Source: Phaeocystidibacter marisrubri | Lineage (GTDB): Bacteria > Bacteroidota > Bacteroidia > Flavobacteriales > Schleiferiaceae | Direction: 5' to 3' | DNA length: 64,000 bases | Assembly: GCF_008933165.1 (NCBI RefSeq) | Contig: NZ_WBVQ01000001.1 | Span: 558,001 to 622,000, forward strand | Shown here: in pieces, positions 8,147 through 15,724 of the stretch | Layout: each line of letters opens with the position of its first letter | Numbering within the stretch: position 1 is the stretch's first letter | Translations under genes and position numbers: made by a program | Notes under the pieces: generated by a model | The model's database searches: none | Told to the model about the DNA's origin: nothing | The model's input: the letters and a program-made list of their open reading frames with translations, nothing else

Positions 8147-9262
8147 CTATTTTTTCAATCGCTTATAAAGGGTGGTCCATTCTGAAAGCAGTTGCGAAGT
8201 ACGGAACTTCTCGGCAAATGTATATCCCGCGTCAACGGCAGATTGTCTGAGGTCGGAATCATTGAGCAGAAGCTGAACGGAATTGGCCAGTTCTTCTTCA
8301 TCTTCTGGATTGATATACAGAGAATCTGGGCCTCCGGCTTCTGGGAAAACACCACTGTTAGTTGTAACTACTGGTGTTTTAGATCGAAGGGCTTCAATAA
8401 TCGGAATGCCGAATCCTTCGAAAATTGAAGGATAGACAAAAACGGTAGCCATTTGATAAAAGGCCACTAAATCTCGCATACCATCCACACGGATGTGGTG
8501 AATTCGATCGGAATATCCCCCCAGTTCCGCCTCTTTCATCAAGGCTTCAAAGTAAGGTGTAGAGCGACCAACGAGTACCAATGGGATTTCAGGAATGTGA
8601 GCTAGCATTCGTACTGTTGTTCCCACATTTTTCCTTTGCTCGAGGGTCCCTACTTGGAGGATAAACTCCGAAGGCAAGTTGTAATCTCGGGTGATTTTCG
8701 AGAGTTCCTCTTCACTGAAGTTCGTGTCAAATACGGGGTTACAATCTTGGTAAATAACTTCAATCTTCGATTCTGGAACCTTGTAAAATTCCATCAAATC
8801 GAACTTCGTTTGTTCGCTGATAGCTACAACTATGTCTGCACTATGAGCGGCATGGTAGAACTTCTTCCGATAGATCTTTCGATCAGCGGTTTTATAGAAA
8901 CTCGGATATCGCTCAAAAATCAAATCGTGAATGGTCACTACAGACGCAATTCCTTTTTTGTGAAGACCAATCGGAAGTTCATTGCTCAACCCATGAAAGA
9001 TATCGATGTGATCTGAGGCGGCCTCACTTGCCAATTGGGTAGTCCTCCACACGGAACCGAGTGGACCTTTCCAAATTCCTGATGGAGTATGGATGTGTGC
9101 ATTCTTCGGCGGTGATGGGTAGGCGCTTCCGGTTTTGGGCGTATAGAGGTGAAGGTCAAATTCCTCCGGAGCAGTAGCTAGCATATCTACAATATGCCGA
9201 CTATAATTTCCAAGTCCGGTGGTATTTCTAAAACACCTCTTTGCGTCAAAACCTATTTTCAT
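8147..9262 (-). CDS. Glycosyltransferase, GT4 family
   Basis: A 371-residue GT-B glycosyltransferase. Seen: KIGFDAKRCFRNTTGLGNYS at the N-terminus (acceptor-side glycine loop), VVTIHDLIFERYP, LQVGTLEQRKNVGTTVRML, and the E-x7-E region FEGFGIPIIEALRSKTPVV, followed by SGVFPEAGG. This N-terminal pattern is typical of mannosyltransferase-like GT4 enzymes of polysaccharide clusters. The ATG at 9262 overlaps the dapD stop by one base (TGATG), so translation is probably coupled. A TTG one codon upstream is possible but less likely. Confidence 0.85.
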   Translation of the reverse strand: MKIGFDAKRCFRNTTGLGNYSRHIVDMLATAPEEFDLHLYTPKTGSAYPSPPKNAHIHTPSGIWKGPLGSVWRTTQLASEAASDHIDIFHGLSNELPIGLHKKGIASVVTIHDLIFERYPSFYKTADRKIYRKKFYHAAHSADIVVAISEQTKFDLMEFYKVPESKIEVIYQDCNPVFDTNFSEEELSKITRDYNLPSEFILQVGTLEQRKNVGTTVRMLAHIPEIPLVLVGRSTPYFEALMKEAELGGYSDRIHHIRVDGMRDLVAFYQMATVFVYPSIFEGFGIPIIEALRSKTPVVTTNSGVFPEAGGPDSLYINPEDEEELANSVQLLLNDSDLRQSAVDAGYTFAEKFRTSQLLSEWTTLYKRLKK

Positions 9263-10080
9263 CAAACGGCAACGTTATACTCGCGTAGCGCATCATTTAG
9301 AGAAGTCTTCAAATCTGTTGAAGGCTTGCGCTTTCCGATAATAAGCGCACAAGGTACTTGATATTCTCCTGCTGGGAATTTTTTCGTGGTTGTACCTGGT
9401 ATTACGACAGATCGCGCTGGAACTCTTCCACGAATTTCAACAGGTTCATTACCCGTTACGTCGATGATGCGGGTAGAAGCCGTTAGGACAACATTAGCAC
9501 CGAGAACAGCTTCGCTTTCCACGTGCACACCTTCCACTACAATACATCGAGAACCGATGAAGCAGTTATCTTCAATAATAACAGGAGAAGCTTGAACTGG
9601 CTCAAGAACTCCACCAATTCCAACACCTCCGCTGAGGTGAACGTTCTTTCCAATTTGAGCACATGAACCCACTGTAGCCCACGTATCTACCATCGTGCCT
9701 TCGTCTACGTAGGCGCCAATGTTCACGTAGCTTGGCATCATAATCACTCCTTTAGATACATATGATCCGTAGCGAGCAATGGCATGAGGAACAACGCGAA
9801 CTCCTTTAGCTGCGTAGTCTTTTTTCAATGCGATTTTGTCATGGAACTCGAATGGACCCACCTCGATGGTTTCCATTTTTTGAATAGGGAAGTAGAGAAT
9901 CACTCCTTTTTTCACCCATTCGTTCACCTTCCAGCCGTCGTTAGTCGGTTCAGCAGTGCGAAGTTCACCGCTATCTAACAATTCAACTACTTTTCGAATC
10001 GCGTCTTGTGTTTCTGAGTTTTGGAGAAGATCTCTGTTTACCCAAGCGGCTTCTATCTTTTGTTGAAGTGTATCAATCAT
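9262..10080 (-). CDS. dapD: 2,3,4,5-tetrahydropyridine-2,6-dicarboxylate N-succinyltransferase
   Basis: Transfers succinyl from succinyl-CoA to tetrahydrodipicolinate in the lysine and meso-diaminopimelate pathway; cytoplasmic. Seen: an N-terminal helical domain, then left-handed beta-helix hexapeptide repeats (VSKGVIMMPSYVNIGAYVDE, GSCAQIGKNVHLSGGVGIGG, VIIEDNCFIGSRCIVVEGV), and a C-terminal ALIIGKRKPSTDLK segment. The 272-residue length is the usual one. A -7 box lies 27 bases upstream (10107-10114). It leads a transcript that continues into two glycosyltransferases, an unusual coupling of diaminopimelate synthesis to surface glycan genes. Confidence 0.95.
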   Translation of the reverse strand: MIDTLQQKIEAAWVNRDLLQNSETQDAIRKVVELLDSGELRTAEPTNDGWKVNEWVKKGVILYFPIQKMETIEVGPFEFHDKIALKKDYAAKGVRVVPHAIARYGSYVSKGVIMMPSYVNIGAYVDEGTMVDTWATVGSCAQIGKNVHLSGGVGIGGVLEPVQASPVIIEDNCFIGSRCIVVEGVHVESEAVLGANVVLTASTRIIDVTGNEPVEIRGRVPARSVVIPGTTTKKFPAGEYQVPCALIIGKRKPSTDLKTSLNDALREYNVAV

Positions 10081-10106
10081 GACAAAGTGTTCAAATTTTA
10101 AGTCTG

Positions 10107-10114
10107 CAAAGATA
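10107..10114 (-). promoter_or_regulatory. Bacteroidetes -7 promoter element for dapD
   Basis: TATCTTTG on the minus strand, an exact match to the Bacteroidetes -7 consensus TAnnTTTG. It lies between the ruvX stop and the dapD start, 26 bases above the ATG, so dapD probably has its own promoter separate from ruvX. No clear -33 TTG at ideal spacing was found. Confidence 0.55.
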
Positions 10115-10123
10115 AGGTCTGAA

Positions 10124-10543
10124 TCAAAAGGATGGTCCTCTATTCATAAACGATTGCAGGATGAGTACTGCGGAAATCTGGTCGACCATTCCCTTTTCTT
10201 TTCTCTTCTGTTTTTTCATTCCCCCATCAATCATTGCGCGTTGAGCCATTCTTGATGTAAAGCGCTCATCTTCACGTTCTATAGAAAGATTAGGGTGGGC
10301 AGATTGCACCTTGACAATGAGCTCTGAAATAAACGTCTCTACGTCGGAAGGCACACCGTGCATTCGAATAGGTTTACCAACGACCAGGGTTTCAACTTCG
10401 TTGTTGGATAAGTGCGATGTCAGCCAGTCGAGAAGCGTTGAGGTTTCCACGTAGCCTACGGGAGATGCAATAATTTTCATCGGATCACTTTCTGCGATTC
10501 CCGTTCTGCGTTCGCCGATATCAAATGCCAATAATTTACCCAT
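10124..10543 (-). CDS. ruvX: Putative pre-16S rRNA nuclease / Holliday junction resolvase, RuvX/YqgF family
   Basis: A 139-residue RNase H-like nuclease. Seen: LAFDIGERRTGIAESD at the N-terminus (first catalytic Asp in DIG), VVGKPIRMHGVPS, EDERFTSRMAQ with the conserved ERFTS, and VDQISAVLILQSFM with the last catalytic Asp. Family members mature the 5' end of 16S rRNA in E. coli and have been proposed to resolve recombination junctions. It starts just below a near-match -7 box (GACCTTTG on the minus strand, 10548-10555) and is divergent from def. Confidence 0.9.
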   Translation of the reverse strand: MGKLLAFDIGERRTGIAESDPMKIIASPVGYVETSTLLDWLTSHLSNNEVETLVVGKPIRMHGVPSDVETFISELIVKVQSAHPNLSIEREDERFTSRMAQRAMIDGGMKKQKRKEKGMVDQISAVLILQSFMNRGPSF

Positions 10544-10622
10544 GGCGCAAAGGTCTGCAATTTAGATGGAGTAGCGAGATTACATCCTCATTTCTCTGCT
10601 TAGATTAGCGTTGTAACTTTCA

Positions 10623-10630
10623 TACCTTTG
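10623..10630 (+). promoter_or_regulatory. Bacteroidetes -7 promoter element for def
   Basis: TACCTTTG, an exact match to TAnnTTTG, 19 bases before the def ATG in the def/ruvX divergent gap. It would drive the def, lipoprotein and DUF5606 genes, which end at the terminator at 12218-12240. Confidence 0.6.
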
Positions 10631-10649
10631 CCCTTCAAATTAGAGATAG

Positions 10650-11219
10650 ATGATTTTACCGATTGTAGCATATGGTGATCCTGTTCTGAAAAAGAGAGGA
10701 GAGGATTTGGAAAAGAACGATCCAGAGTTGCCTAAGCTAATTGAAGATATGTACGAGACCATGTACAACGCACATGGTGTTGGGTTGGCGGCACCCCAAG
10801 TGGGAAAGTCACTTCGACTATTCGTTGTAGATGCCAGTGGTTTTGTAGAAGAGGGAGATGAGGAATACGAGACACTCAAAGACTTTAAGAAAGCCTTTAT
10901 CAATCCAGAGATTCTGAATGAAGAAGGAGAAGAATGGGCTTTTTCTGAAGGTTGTTTAAGCATTCCTGATATTCATGAAGATGTCTATCGCCATGAGACA
11001 TTACGCATTCGCTACTTCGATGAGAATTGGGTTGAACACGAAGAAGAGCTGAGCGGTTTAGCTGCTCGGGTGGTTCAACATGAATACGATCACATTGAAG
11101 GAGTTTTGTTTGTGGAGCACTTGTCACCATTGAGAAGACGTATGATTAAAGGCAAGCTACAGAACATCTCGAAAGGGAAAATCAAAGTGGATTACCGAAT
11201 GAAATTCCCAAAAAAATGA
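10650..11219 (+). CDS. def: Peptide deformylase
   Basis: Removes the N-terminal formyl group from nascent proteins; a metalloenzyme acting at the ribosome. All three signature motifs are seen: GVGLAAPQ at residues 43-50, EGCLS at 100-104 (metal-ligand Cys) and HEYDH at 144-148 (metal-ligand His residues and catalytic Glu). Length 189 is typical for Bacteroidetes. The ATG of the next gene overlaps its stop (ATGA at 11216-11219), so translation is probably coupled. Confidence 0.95.
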   Translation: MILPIVAYGDPVLKKRGEDLEKNDPELPKLIEDMYETMYNAHGVGLAAPQVGKSLRLFVVDASGFVEEGDEEYETLKDFKKAFINPEILNEEGEEWAFSEGCLSIPDIHEDVYRHETLRIRYFDENWVEHEEELSGLAARVVQHEYDHIEGVLFVEHLSPLRRRMIKGKLQNISKGKIKVDYRMKFPKK

Positions 11220-11770
11220 GAAAGTTCATCGTTGCATTTTTCATGTTAGCCGTGCTTGTAAGCTTGGTTTCATGCGAGCAAAAAGAATCTCAGGTAGTGG
11301 ATAGAAAGGCGGAAATGAAGACGAGTATCGATTCGTTGGAATCGGTGTTGAAAGCTGCCGAGGGAGATTTGGATGAAGATTTAGGTCTTCAAATGATCGA
11401 TGCATACGTGGGGTATGCCAAAGAGTTTGAAGCGGATACGGCGTCTGTTATTTATTGGTACAAGGCCGGTGAGATTGCTCAGAATATTCCAGGTAAGGAA
11501 TTGTACGCTGTTACATATTTCGCCAATATCTTTGAAGACCATCCCAACCATGCATTGGCACCTCAGTCGGTTTTTCTATCGGGTGTAGCCTTTGATAAAA
11601 TGGGAGATAAAGAAAGAGCAGCCGTGAGCTTTGAGCATTTTTTAGAAGCCTACCCATCCCATGATTGGGCTCCAGATGCGCAAGCGATGTTGCAAATGAG
11701 CACAGACACAACGGATCTTGATACCCAAGTGAAGGCGTGGTTGGAGAACGCAAACAAAACACAAGAATAA
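11216..11770 (+). CDS. Lipoprotein with tetratricopeptide-like repeats
   Basis: A 184-residue lipoprotein: an SPII signal with lipobox LVSC (Cys20), then a helical region resembling TPRs (YWYKAGEIAQNIPGKELYAV, AVSFEHFLEAYPSHDWAPDA). The spacing of the last repeats recalls BamD/YbgF-type TPR proteins of the envelope, but length and context do not establish such a role. It is translationally coupled to def and followed after 14 bases by the DUF5606 gene, an arrangement I recall from other Bacteroidetes. Function unknown. Confidence 0.75.
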   Translation: MRKFIVAFFMLAVLVSLVSCEQKESQVVDRKAEMKTSIDSLESVLKAAEGDLDEDLGLQMIDAYVGYAKEFEADTASVIYWYKAGEIAQNIPGKELYAVTYFANIFEDHPNHALAPQSVFLSGVAFDKMGDKERAAVSFEHFLEAYPSHDWAPDAQAMLQMSTDTTDLDTQVKAWLENANKTQE

Positions 11771-11784
11771 ACTAGATCGACAGT

Positions 11785-12210
11785 ATGAATTTAGAAGGTG
11801 TATTAGCCATTGGTGGCAAGCCGGGTTTATATCAACTCGTAGCACAGAGCAGAGGCGGGGTGATTGTTGAACATCTCACTGACAAGAAGAGATTGAGCAT
11901 TGGTGCTCAAGCACAGGTAAGTGCACTTGAGGATATCGCTATTTTCACAATGGACGACGAAAAGCCTCTCAAAGAGATTTTCGAAACAATGTTGGAAAAG
12001 CACGGTGAAGAGAAAGCACTTTCTCCAAAGTCGAGCGCACGTGAACTCGAAGCGTACTTCGCTGAGATTCTGCCTGAGTATGACACCGATAGAGTATATC
12101 CAAGTGATATTAAAAAAGTGTTGAGCTGGTATAACATCTTGCATCAAACAGGTCACCTTACTGCGGAAGCTCCAGAAGCCGAAGCGGAAGAGGTCAAGAC
12201 GGAAGAATAA
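11785..12210 (+). CDS. DUF5606 domain protein
   Basis: A 141-residue cytoplasmic protein. The N-terminus (LEGVLAIGGKPGLYQLVAQS, RGGVIVEHLTD) and the following helix-rich part (LKEIFETMLEKH, YPSDIKKVLSWYNIL) match the DUF5606 family, which I know as conserved in Bacteroidetes and uncharacterised. The final 15 residues are a Glu-rich tail. It is the last gene of the def transcript and is directly followed by a strong intrinsic terminator. Confidence 0.85.
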   Translation: MNLEGVLAIGGKPGLYQLVAQSRGGVIVEHLTDKKRLSIGAQAQVSALEDIAIFTMDDEKPLKEIFETMLEKHGEEKALSPKSSARELEAYFAEILPEYDTDRVYPSDIKKVLSWYNILHQTGHLTAEAPEAEAEEVKTEE

Positions 12211-12217
12211 TGATTAA

Positions 12218-12240
12218 GGCGAGTTTTCTCGCCTTTTTTT
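12218..12240 (+). terminator. Intrinsic terminator after the def operon
   Basis: Stem GGCGAG (12218-12223), loop TTTT, stem CTCGCC (12228-12233), followed by seven T. It begins 8 bases after the DUF5606 stop and ends 12 bases before mazG, so mazG should have its own promoter or depend on readthrough. Confidence 0.85.
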
Positions 12241-12252
12241 ACACCTCACCCC

Positions 12253-13041
12253 ATGCATACCCGAGAAGAGAACTTAGAGGCTTTTAGTCGACTACTGACC
12301 ATCATGGATGAATTGCGAGAGCAATGTCCGTGGGATAGAAAACAAACTATGGAGTCCCTTCGTCACCTCACCATTGAAGAGACGTATGAATTGGCCGATG
12401 CCATTGTGGACAATGATTTGGAGGAAATCAAGAAGGAGATTGGCGACCTCATGTTACACATGGTTTTTTATTCAAAGATTGGTTCAGAAAAAGGAGCTTT
12501 TGATGTAGGAGATGTTCTTCACGGCATTTGCGATAAGCTCGTTCATCGTCACCCTCATATTTATGGCGACGTAAAGGTGACAGGTGAAGAAGAAGTGAAA
12601 GCCAACTGGGAGAAAATCAAACTCAAAGAAGGAAACAACGAAAAGAAAAGTGTTCTTGAAGGAGTTCCTCGCTCTCTTCCTGCCATGGTTAAAGCCACCC
12701 GTATTCAAGATAAAGCAAGAGGCGTGGGCTTTGACTGGGATAACCGCACTCAAGTTTGGGACAAAGTTCACGAGGAATTGAATGAGTTTCAAGAAGCGGT
12801 GGAAAGTGGAAATCGTGAAGAGATGGAAGCTGAATTTGGCGATGTGCTCTTTTCGATGATCAACTATTCCCGATTTGTAGATCTCGATCCTGAAATGGCC
12901 CTTGAGCGCACCAACAAGAAGTTTATTTCCAGATTTAAGTTTATGGAAACTGCCATACGGGAAGATGGCAAAAGCATGAGCGAGATGAATTTAGAAGAGC
13001 TCGATTACTACTGGGATAAGGCGAAAGCTGCTTCGAAGTAA
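12253..13041 (+). CDS. mazG: Nucleoside triphosphate pyrophosphohydrolase
   Basis: Hydrolyses NTPs and dNTPs to monophosphates and pyrophosphate. Seen: two MazG-fold units, the first with CPWDRKQTMESLRHLTIEET and EIGDLMLHMVFYSK, the second with GFDWDNRTQVWDKVHEELNE and EFGDVLFSMINYSR. The EExxE/ExxD metal sites are intact in both. Length 262 is the usual size of the long, two-domain MazG. It lies directly downstream of a terminator and ends at a shared hairpin with the convergent T9SS gene. Confidence 0.93.
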   Translation: MHTREENLEAFSRLLTIMDELREQCPWDRKQTMESLRHLTIEETYELADAIVDNDLEEIKKEIGDLMLHMVFYSKIGSEKGAFDVGDVLHGICDKLVHRHPHIYGDVKVTGEEEVKANWEKIKLKEGNNEKKSVLEGVPRSLPAMVKATRIQDKARGVGFDWDNRTQVWDKVHEELNEFQEAVESGNREEMEAEFGDVLFSMINYSRFVDLDPEMALERTNKKFISRFKFMETAIREDGKSMSEMNLEELDYYWDKAKAASK

Positions 13042-13061
13042 TTTCGCCTAATGAATACAGA

Positions 13062-13098
13062 AAAAGGTGAGTTTGGGAATATTCCAGACTCACCTTTT
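13062..13098. terminator. Bidirectional terminator between mazG and the T9SS cargo gene
   Basis: Stem AAAAGGTGAGT (13062-13072) pairs with ACTCACCTTTT (13088-13098); the loop holds a further GGAATATTCC palindrome. A/T runs on both outer sides fit termination of the convergent genes ending at 13041 and 13125. Confidence 0.75.
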
Positions 13099-13124
13099 CA
13101 ATTTGAAACAGAAGTGTAGTTTCG

Positions 13125-15662
13125 TTATCTCAGAATGGAAACTTTCACAGAAGTGGACGAGTTATCCGCACTTATGACTCTGAGAATATACATGCCATTC
13201 TGAAGCTGATTCACAGGGAGTGAGAGGTCTTCATTCGGATTTTCTACAGTTGTGTGAACTTTTCCACTGAGGTCACATAACTCAACCCGGATTACACGAT
13301 TCCAATTGGATCGCTGAACATGCAATACCGATTGAGCCGGATTGGGATAGACGACAGCTGTGGGAGAATGGAGATCATTGAGGCCTATATCTTGCACGGA
13401 GAAACAGTTGGAAGTGTCCTTACATCCGCCTTTAGTTACAATCACCGCATAAGAACCATTGGCAGGAACGTAGAATAGTCGACCGGTAGCTCCGTTAATA
13501 ATGCCAGCATTCGGGTTGTCACATTTAATCCATTGATATGAGGCTGAAGTTTCACCAACTTGTAAGATGGTTGAATTCGGCTGACGCGTAACGGCCATAT
13601 TCACGTTGACTGTGGTTAAGGTGATATTCACAATACTGTCGCACCCTGCAGCGGCTCCTCCTACTATAGTGTCTGTGTAGGTACCTGCCGTTTGAAGTGT
13701 TCCGTTGCCCGAAGGGAGCGTGAAAGACTTACCATTGCAAATTTCAACCGCGATAGATCCTTCAGCTTCGAGATCAAGATCAAAATGATAAACCATTATA
13801 CAACCTGATCCAGAAGTTGAAGGAACGGTGTCCAAAAATCCAGTTCCACTTTGGGTATAAGTCGTTCCGCTTGGGGCGGAATACGGTCCACATGCTCTTT
13901 CTATAGTTCCCATGTCTATGTTTAAATAGCATTGGTTGGAGCTTTTTACACGGATATGCGGAGCATTCAATTCGGGCGTAGTGAAACCGAAATACCAACT
14001 TGGGTTCGATTTTGTGAAGTACATAATGCTTGCAAGCAGGGGTTGAATCACTTGCTGATCATTCCAGATCGCTATGTCTTTTGTGCCATTCAGAGTGTTT
14101 AGTTTTACCACCACGTAATAAGCCCCTGTTACCGACATGTCACAATAGGCCGAGCTGCCTGTAGCTGGGGTTGCCATGCTGATTTCGGCCATTTCATTAT
14201 TGATGTCGGCTTGGGTGATCGTATGGCTAGCGGTTGCGATGGGGTAAGTAGGAAATCCAGAGGACAGATTGAATCCAGCAGTATCGTAAATGGATACTTC
14301 AAGAATTCCACCTACGTCCGTGTTATTTCCGTCGATACCCACTTGGACACTGTGGATGTATTCATCTTGCAGAAATTCCATACGAACGGCAATCTGTCCT
14401 GTATCCCCTAGTTCATTGGAACCAATACTATTGTCTTTGTGACTAAAATCAAGAGACGTGATGTAATTGGAAAACGAGAAGGGGAGAGAATCGTTGGAGG
14501 AGGTAGTGAGCGAATCGGAAGATAGATAATACTTCAATTGGTATTCATCAATGGTCGAAGGCGTCCATGTGCTGGTTGTCGTTTGTGCTCTGCTTGCCGT
14601 TGCTCCTTGGAACAAGGTGTCGATAGCGATGGAGGAACAGGTATGTACAACCACGCCAGCGCTATTCACGACATCAACTTTGAGCTGAACATTCGTTTGG
14701 TAGCTAGCTCCTGTGTTTTCAATAATTCCCGAGAAAGCGATGGGGCGGGCTTCATCTACAGATTGATGCCCGTAGATACTCTTGAGAGGCTGCGCTGGAT
14801 TTCCAGCCTCTACGAAAATGGCAGGACGGTTATTCACAGAAGTAATCTGAAGCTCATGTTGAGGGATCACCTCAATGCGGATGTCGTCAATCATCCAATA
14901 GTAATAGCCGTGATTGATTGTATTGCCTGGTGTTCCATCAAAAACAAATCGAATCATTGCATTGCTAGCCCCTGCAATGGTGGAAGAAATGTCTCGGGAC
15001 GCTACTGTGGCGTTCGAAATGAACCCATTGATGCCGAGTGTATTATGGCTTGCGATCGTGTCTGAATACGGCCATGTCAGACCTCCATCAACGGAGTATT
15101 CTACCACCAAGTTTGCTTGATAAACACGTGCACTGTGTTCAAATACTAAGCGAAGATTGAATTGTCCTGACAAATCAATGGTGTCCGATCTGAGGATTCC
15201 AACGTGTCCAGTAGGCGCAGGTCCTTGACCTTGATTTGCGCTTACACCCCCGTTGTCTAGGTAGTCGGAGTCAAAAATCATAAACCCATTGGAGCGGGTG
15301 GTAGAGTTAAGTGGTTGATTAAATCCATTCGAGCTAGTACTATAGGCGCCTCTAGATCCCACAGTATTGTTAGGAGTTGTAGACGTTCCACGATACTCCC
15401 AAATACAGGCAGGCATAGGGGTTCCTGAAGAACTGTAGCCATAGGTGTTCCATCCTGCGGGAACTCCATTTGAAAAGTTCTCGGAATATATGGTTGTTGT
15501 TGCCCTTTTAGCGCTGGTGACAGAAGTAGCGTTGTGGGTAGGGGGATGGGAATCAGTTAGTTCCTGTACTTGGTAATGAAGCGATTGCCCCATCAACCCT
15601 ATTGAAAGTACCATCAAATGGAAAGCCCATAAACATCTTTGAGAGCGTAGTGCTGAGGTCAT
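13125..15662 (-). CDS. Secreted T9SS cargo protein with C-terminal sorting domain
   Basis: An 845-residue exported protein. Seen: signal peptide (LWAFHLMVLSIGLMGQ), an early beta-rich domain with FSNGVPAGWNTYG and YYWMIDDIRIEVIPQ, which looks like a MAM/jelly-roll-type adhesin module, several beta-sandwich modules, an Ig-like repeat (SYQWIKCDN), and a C-terminal type A sorting domain starting VVYPNPAQSVLHVQ and ending SVKVSILR. The sorting domain directs export through the type IX system and surface attachment or release. No enzyme motif was seen, so an adhesin or structural role is the likeliest reading. T9SS machinery genes are not in this window. Confidence 0.85.
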   Translation of the reverse strand: MTSALRSQRCLWAFHLMVLSIGLMGQSLHYQVQELTDSHPPTHNATSVTSAKRATTTIYSENFSNGVPAGWNTYGYSSSGTPMPACIWEYRGTSTTPNNTVGSRGAYSTSSNGFNQPLNSTTRSNGFMIFDSDYLDNGGVSANQGQGPAPTGHVGILRSDTIDLSGQFNLRLVFEHSARVYQANLVVEYSVDGGLTWPYSDTIASHNTLGINGFISNATVASRDISSTIAGASNAMIRFVFDGTPGNTINHGYYYWMIDDIRIEVIPQHELQITSVNNRPAIFVEAGNPAQPLKSIYGHQSVDEARPIAFSGIIENTGASYQTNVQLKVDVVNSAGVVVHTCSSIAIDTLFQGATASRAQTTTSTWTPSTIDEYQLKYYLSSDSLTTSSNDSLPFSFSNYITSLDFSHKDNSIGSNELGDTGQIAVRMEFLQDEYIHSVQVGIDGNNTDVGGILEVSIYDTAGFNLSSGFPTYPIATASHTITQADINNEMAEISMATPATGSSAYCDMSVTGAYYVVVKLNTLNGTKDIAIWNDQQVIQPLLASIMYFTKSNPSWYFGFTTPELNAPHIRVKSSNQCYLNIDMGTIERACGPYSAPSGTTYTQSGTGFLDTVPSTSGSGCIMVYHFDLDLEAEGSIAVEICNGKSFTLPSGNGTLQTAGTYTDTIVGGAAAGCDSIVNITLTTVNVNMAVTRQPNSTILQVGETSASYQWIKCDNPNAGIINGATGRLFYVPANGSYAVIVTKGGCKDTSNCFSVQDIGLNDLHSPTAVVYPNPAQSVLHVQRSNWNRVIRVELCDLSGKVHTTVENPNEDLSLPVNQLQNGMYILRVISADNSSTSVKVSILR

Positions 15663-15724
15663 AAAGAGAATCTAAGGTTAGACGTTCCTTATAACGAATG
15701 TAACTAATTTACGGTTGGTTCGTT

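Noticed and set aside
14538-15065. A 175-residue open frame on the plus strand within the T9SS protein gene.
   Set aside because: Antisense shadow; the minus-strand frame has a signal peptide, domain repeats and a sorting domain over the same bases.
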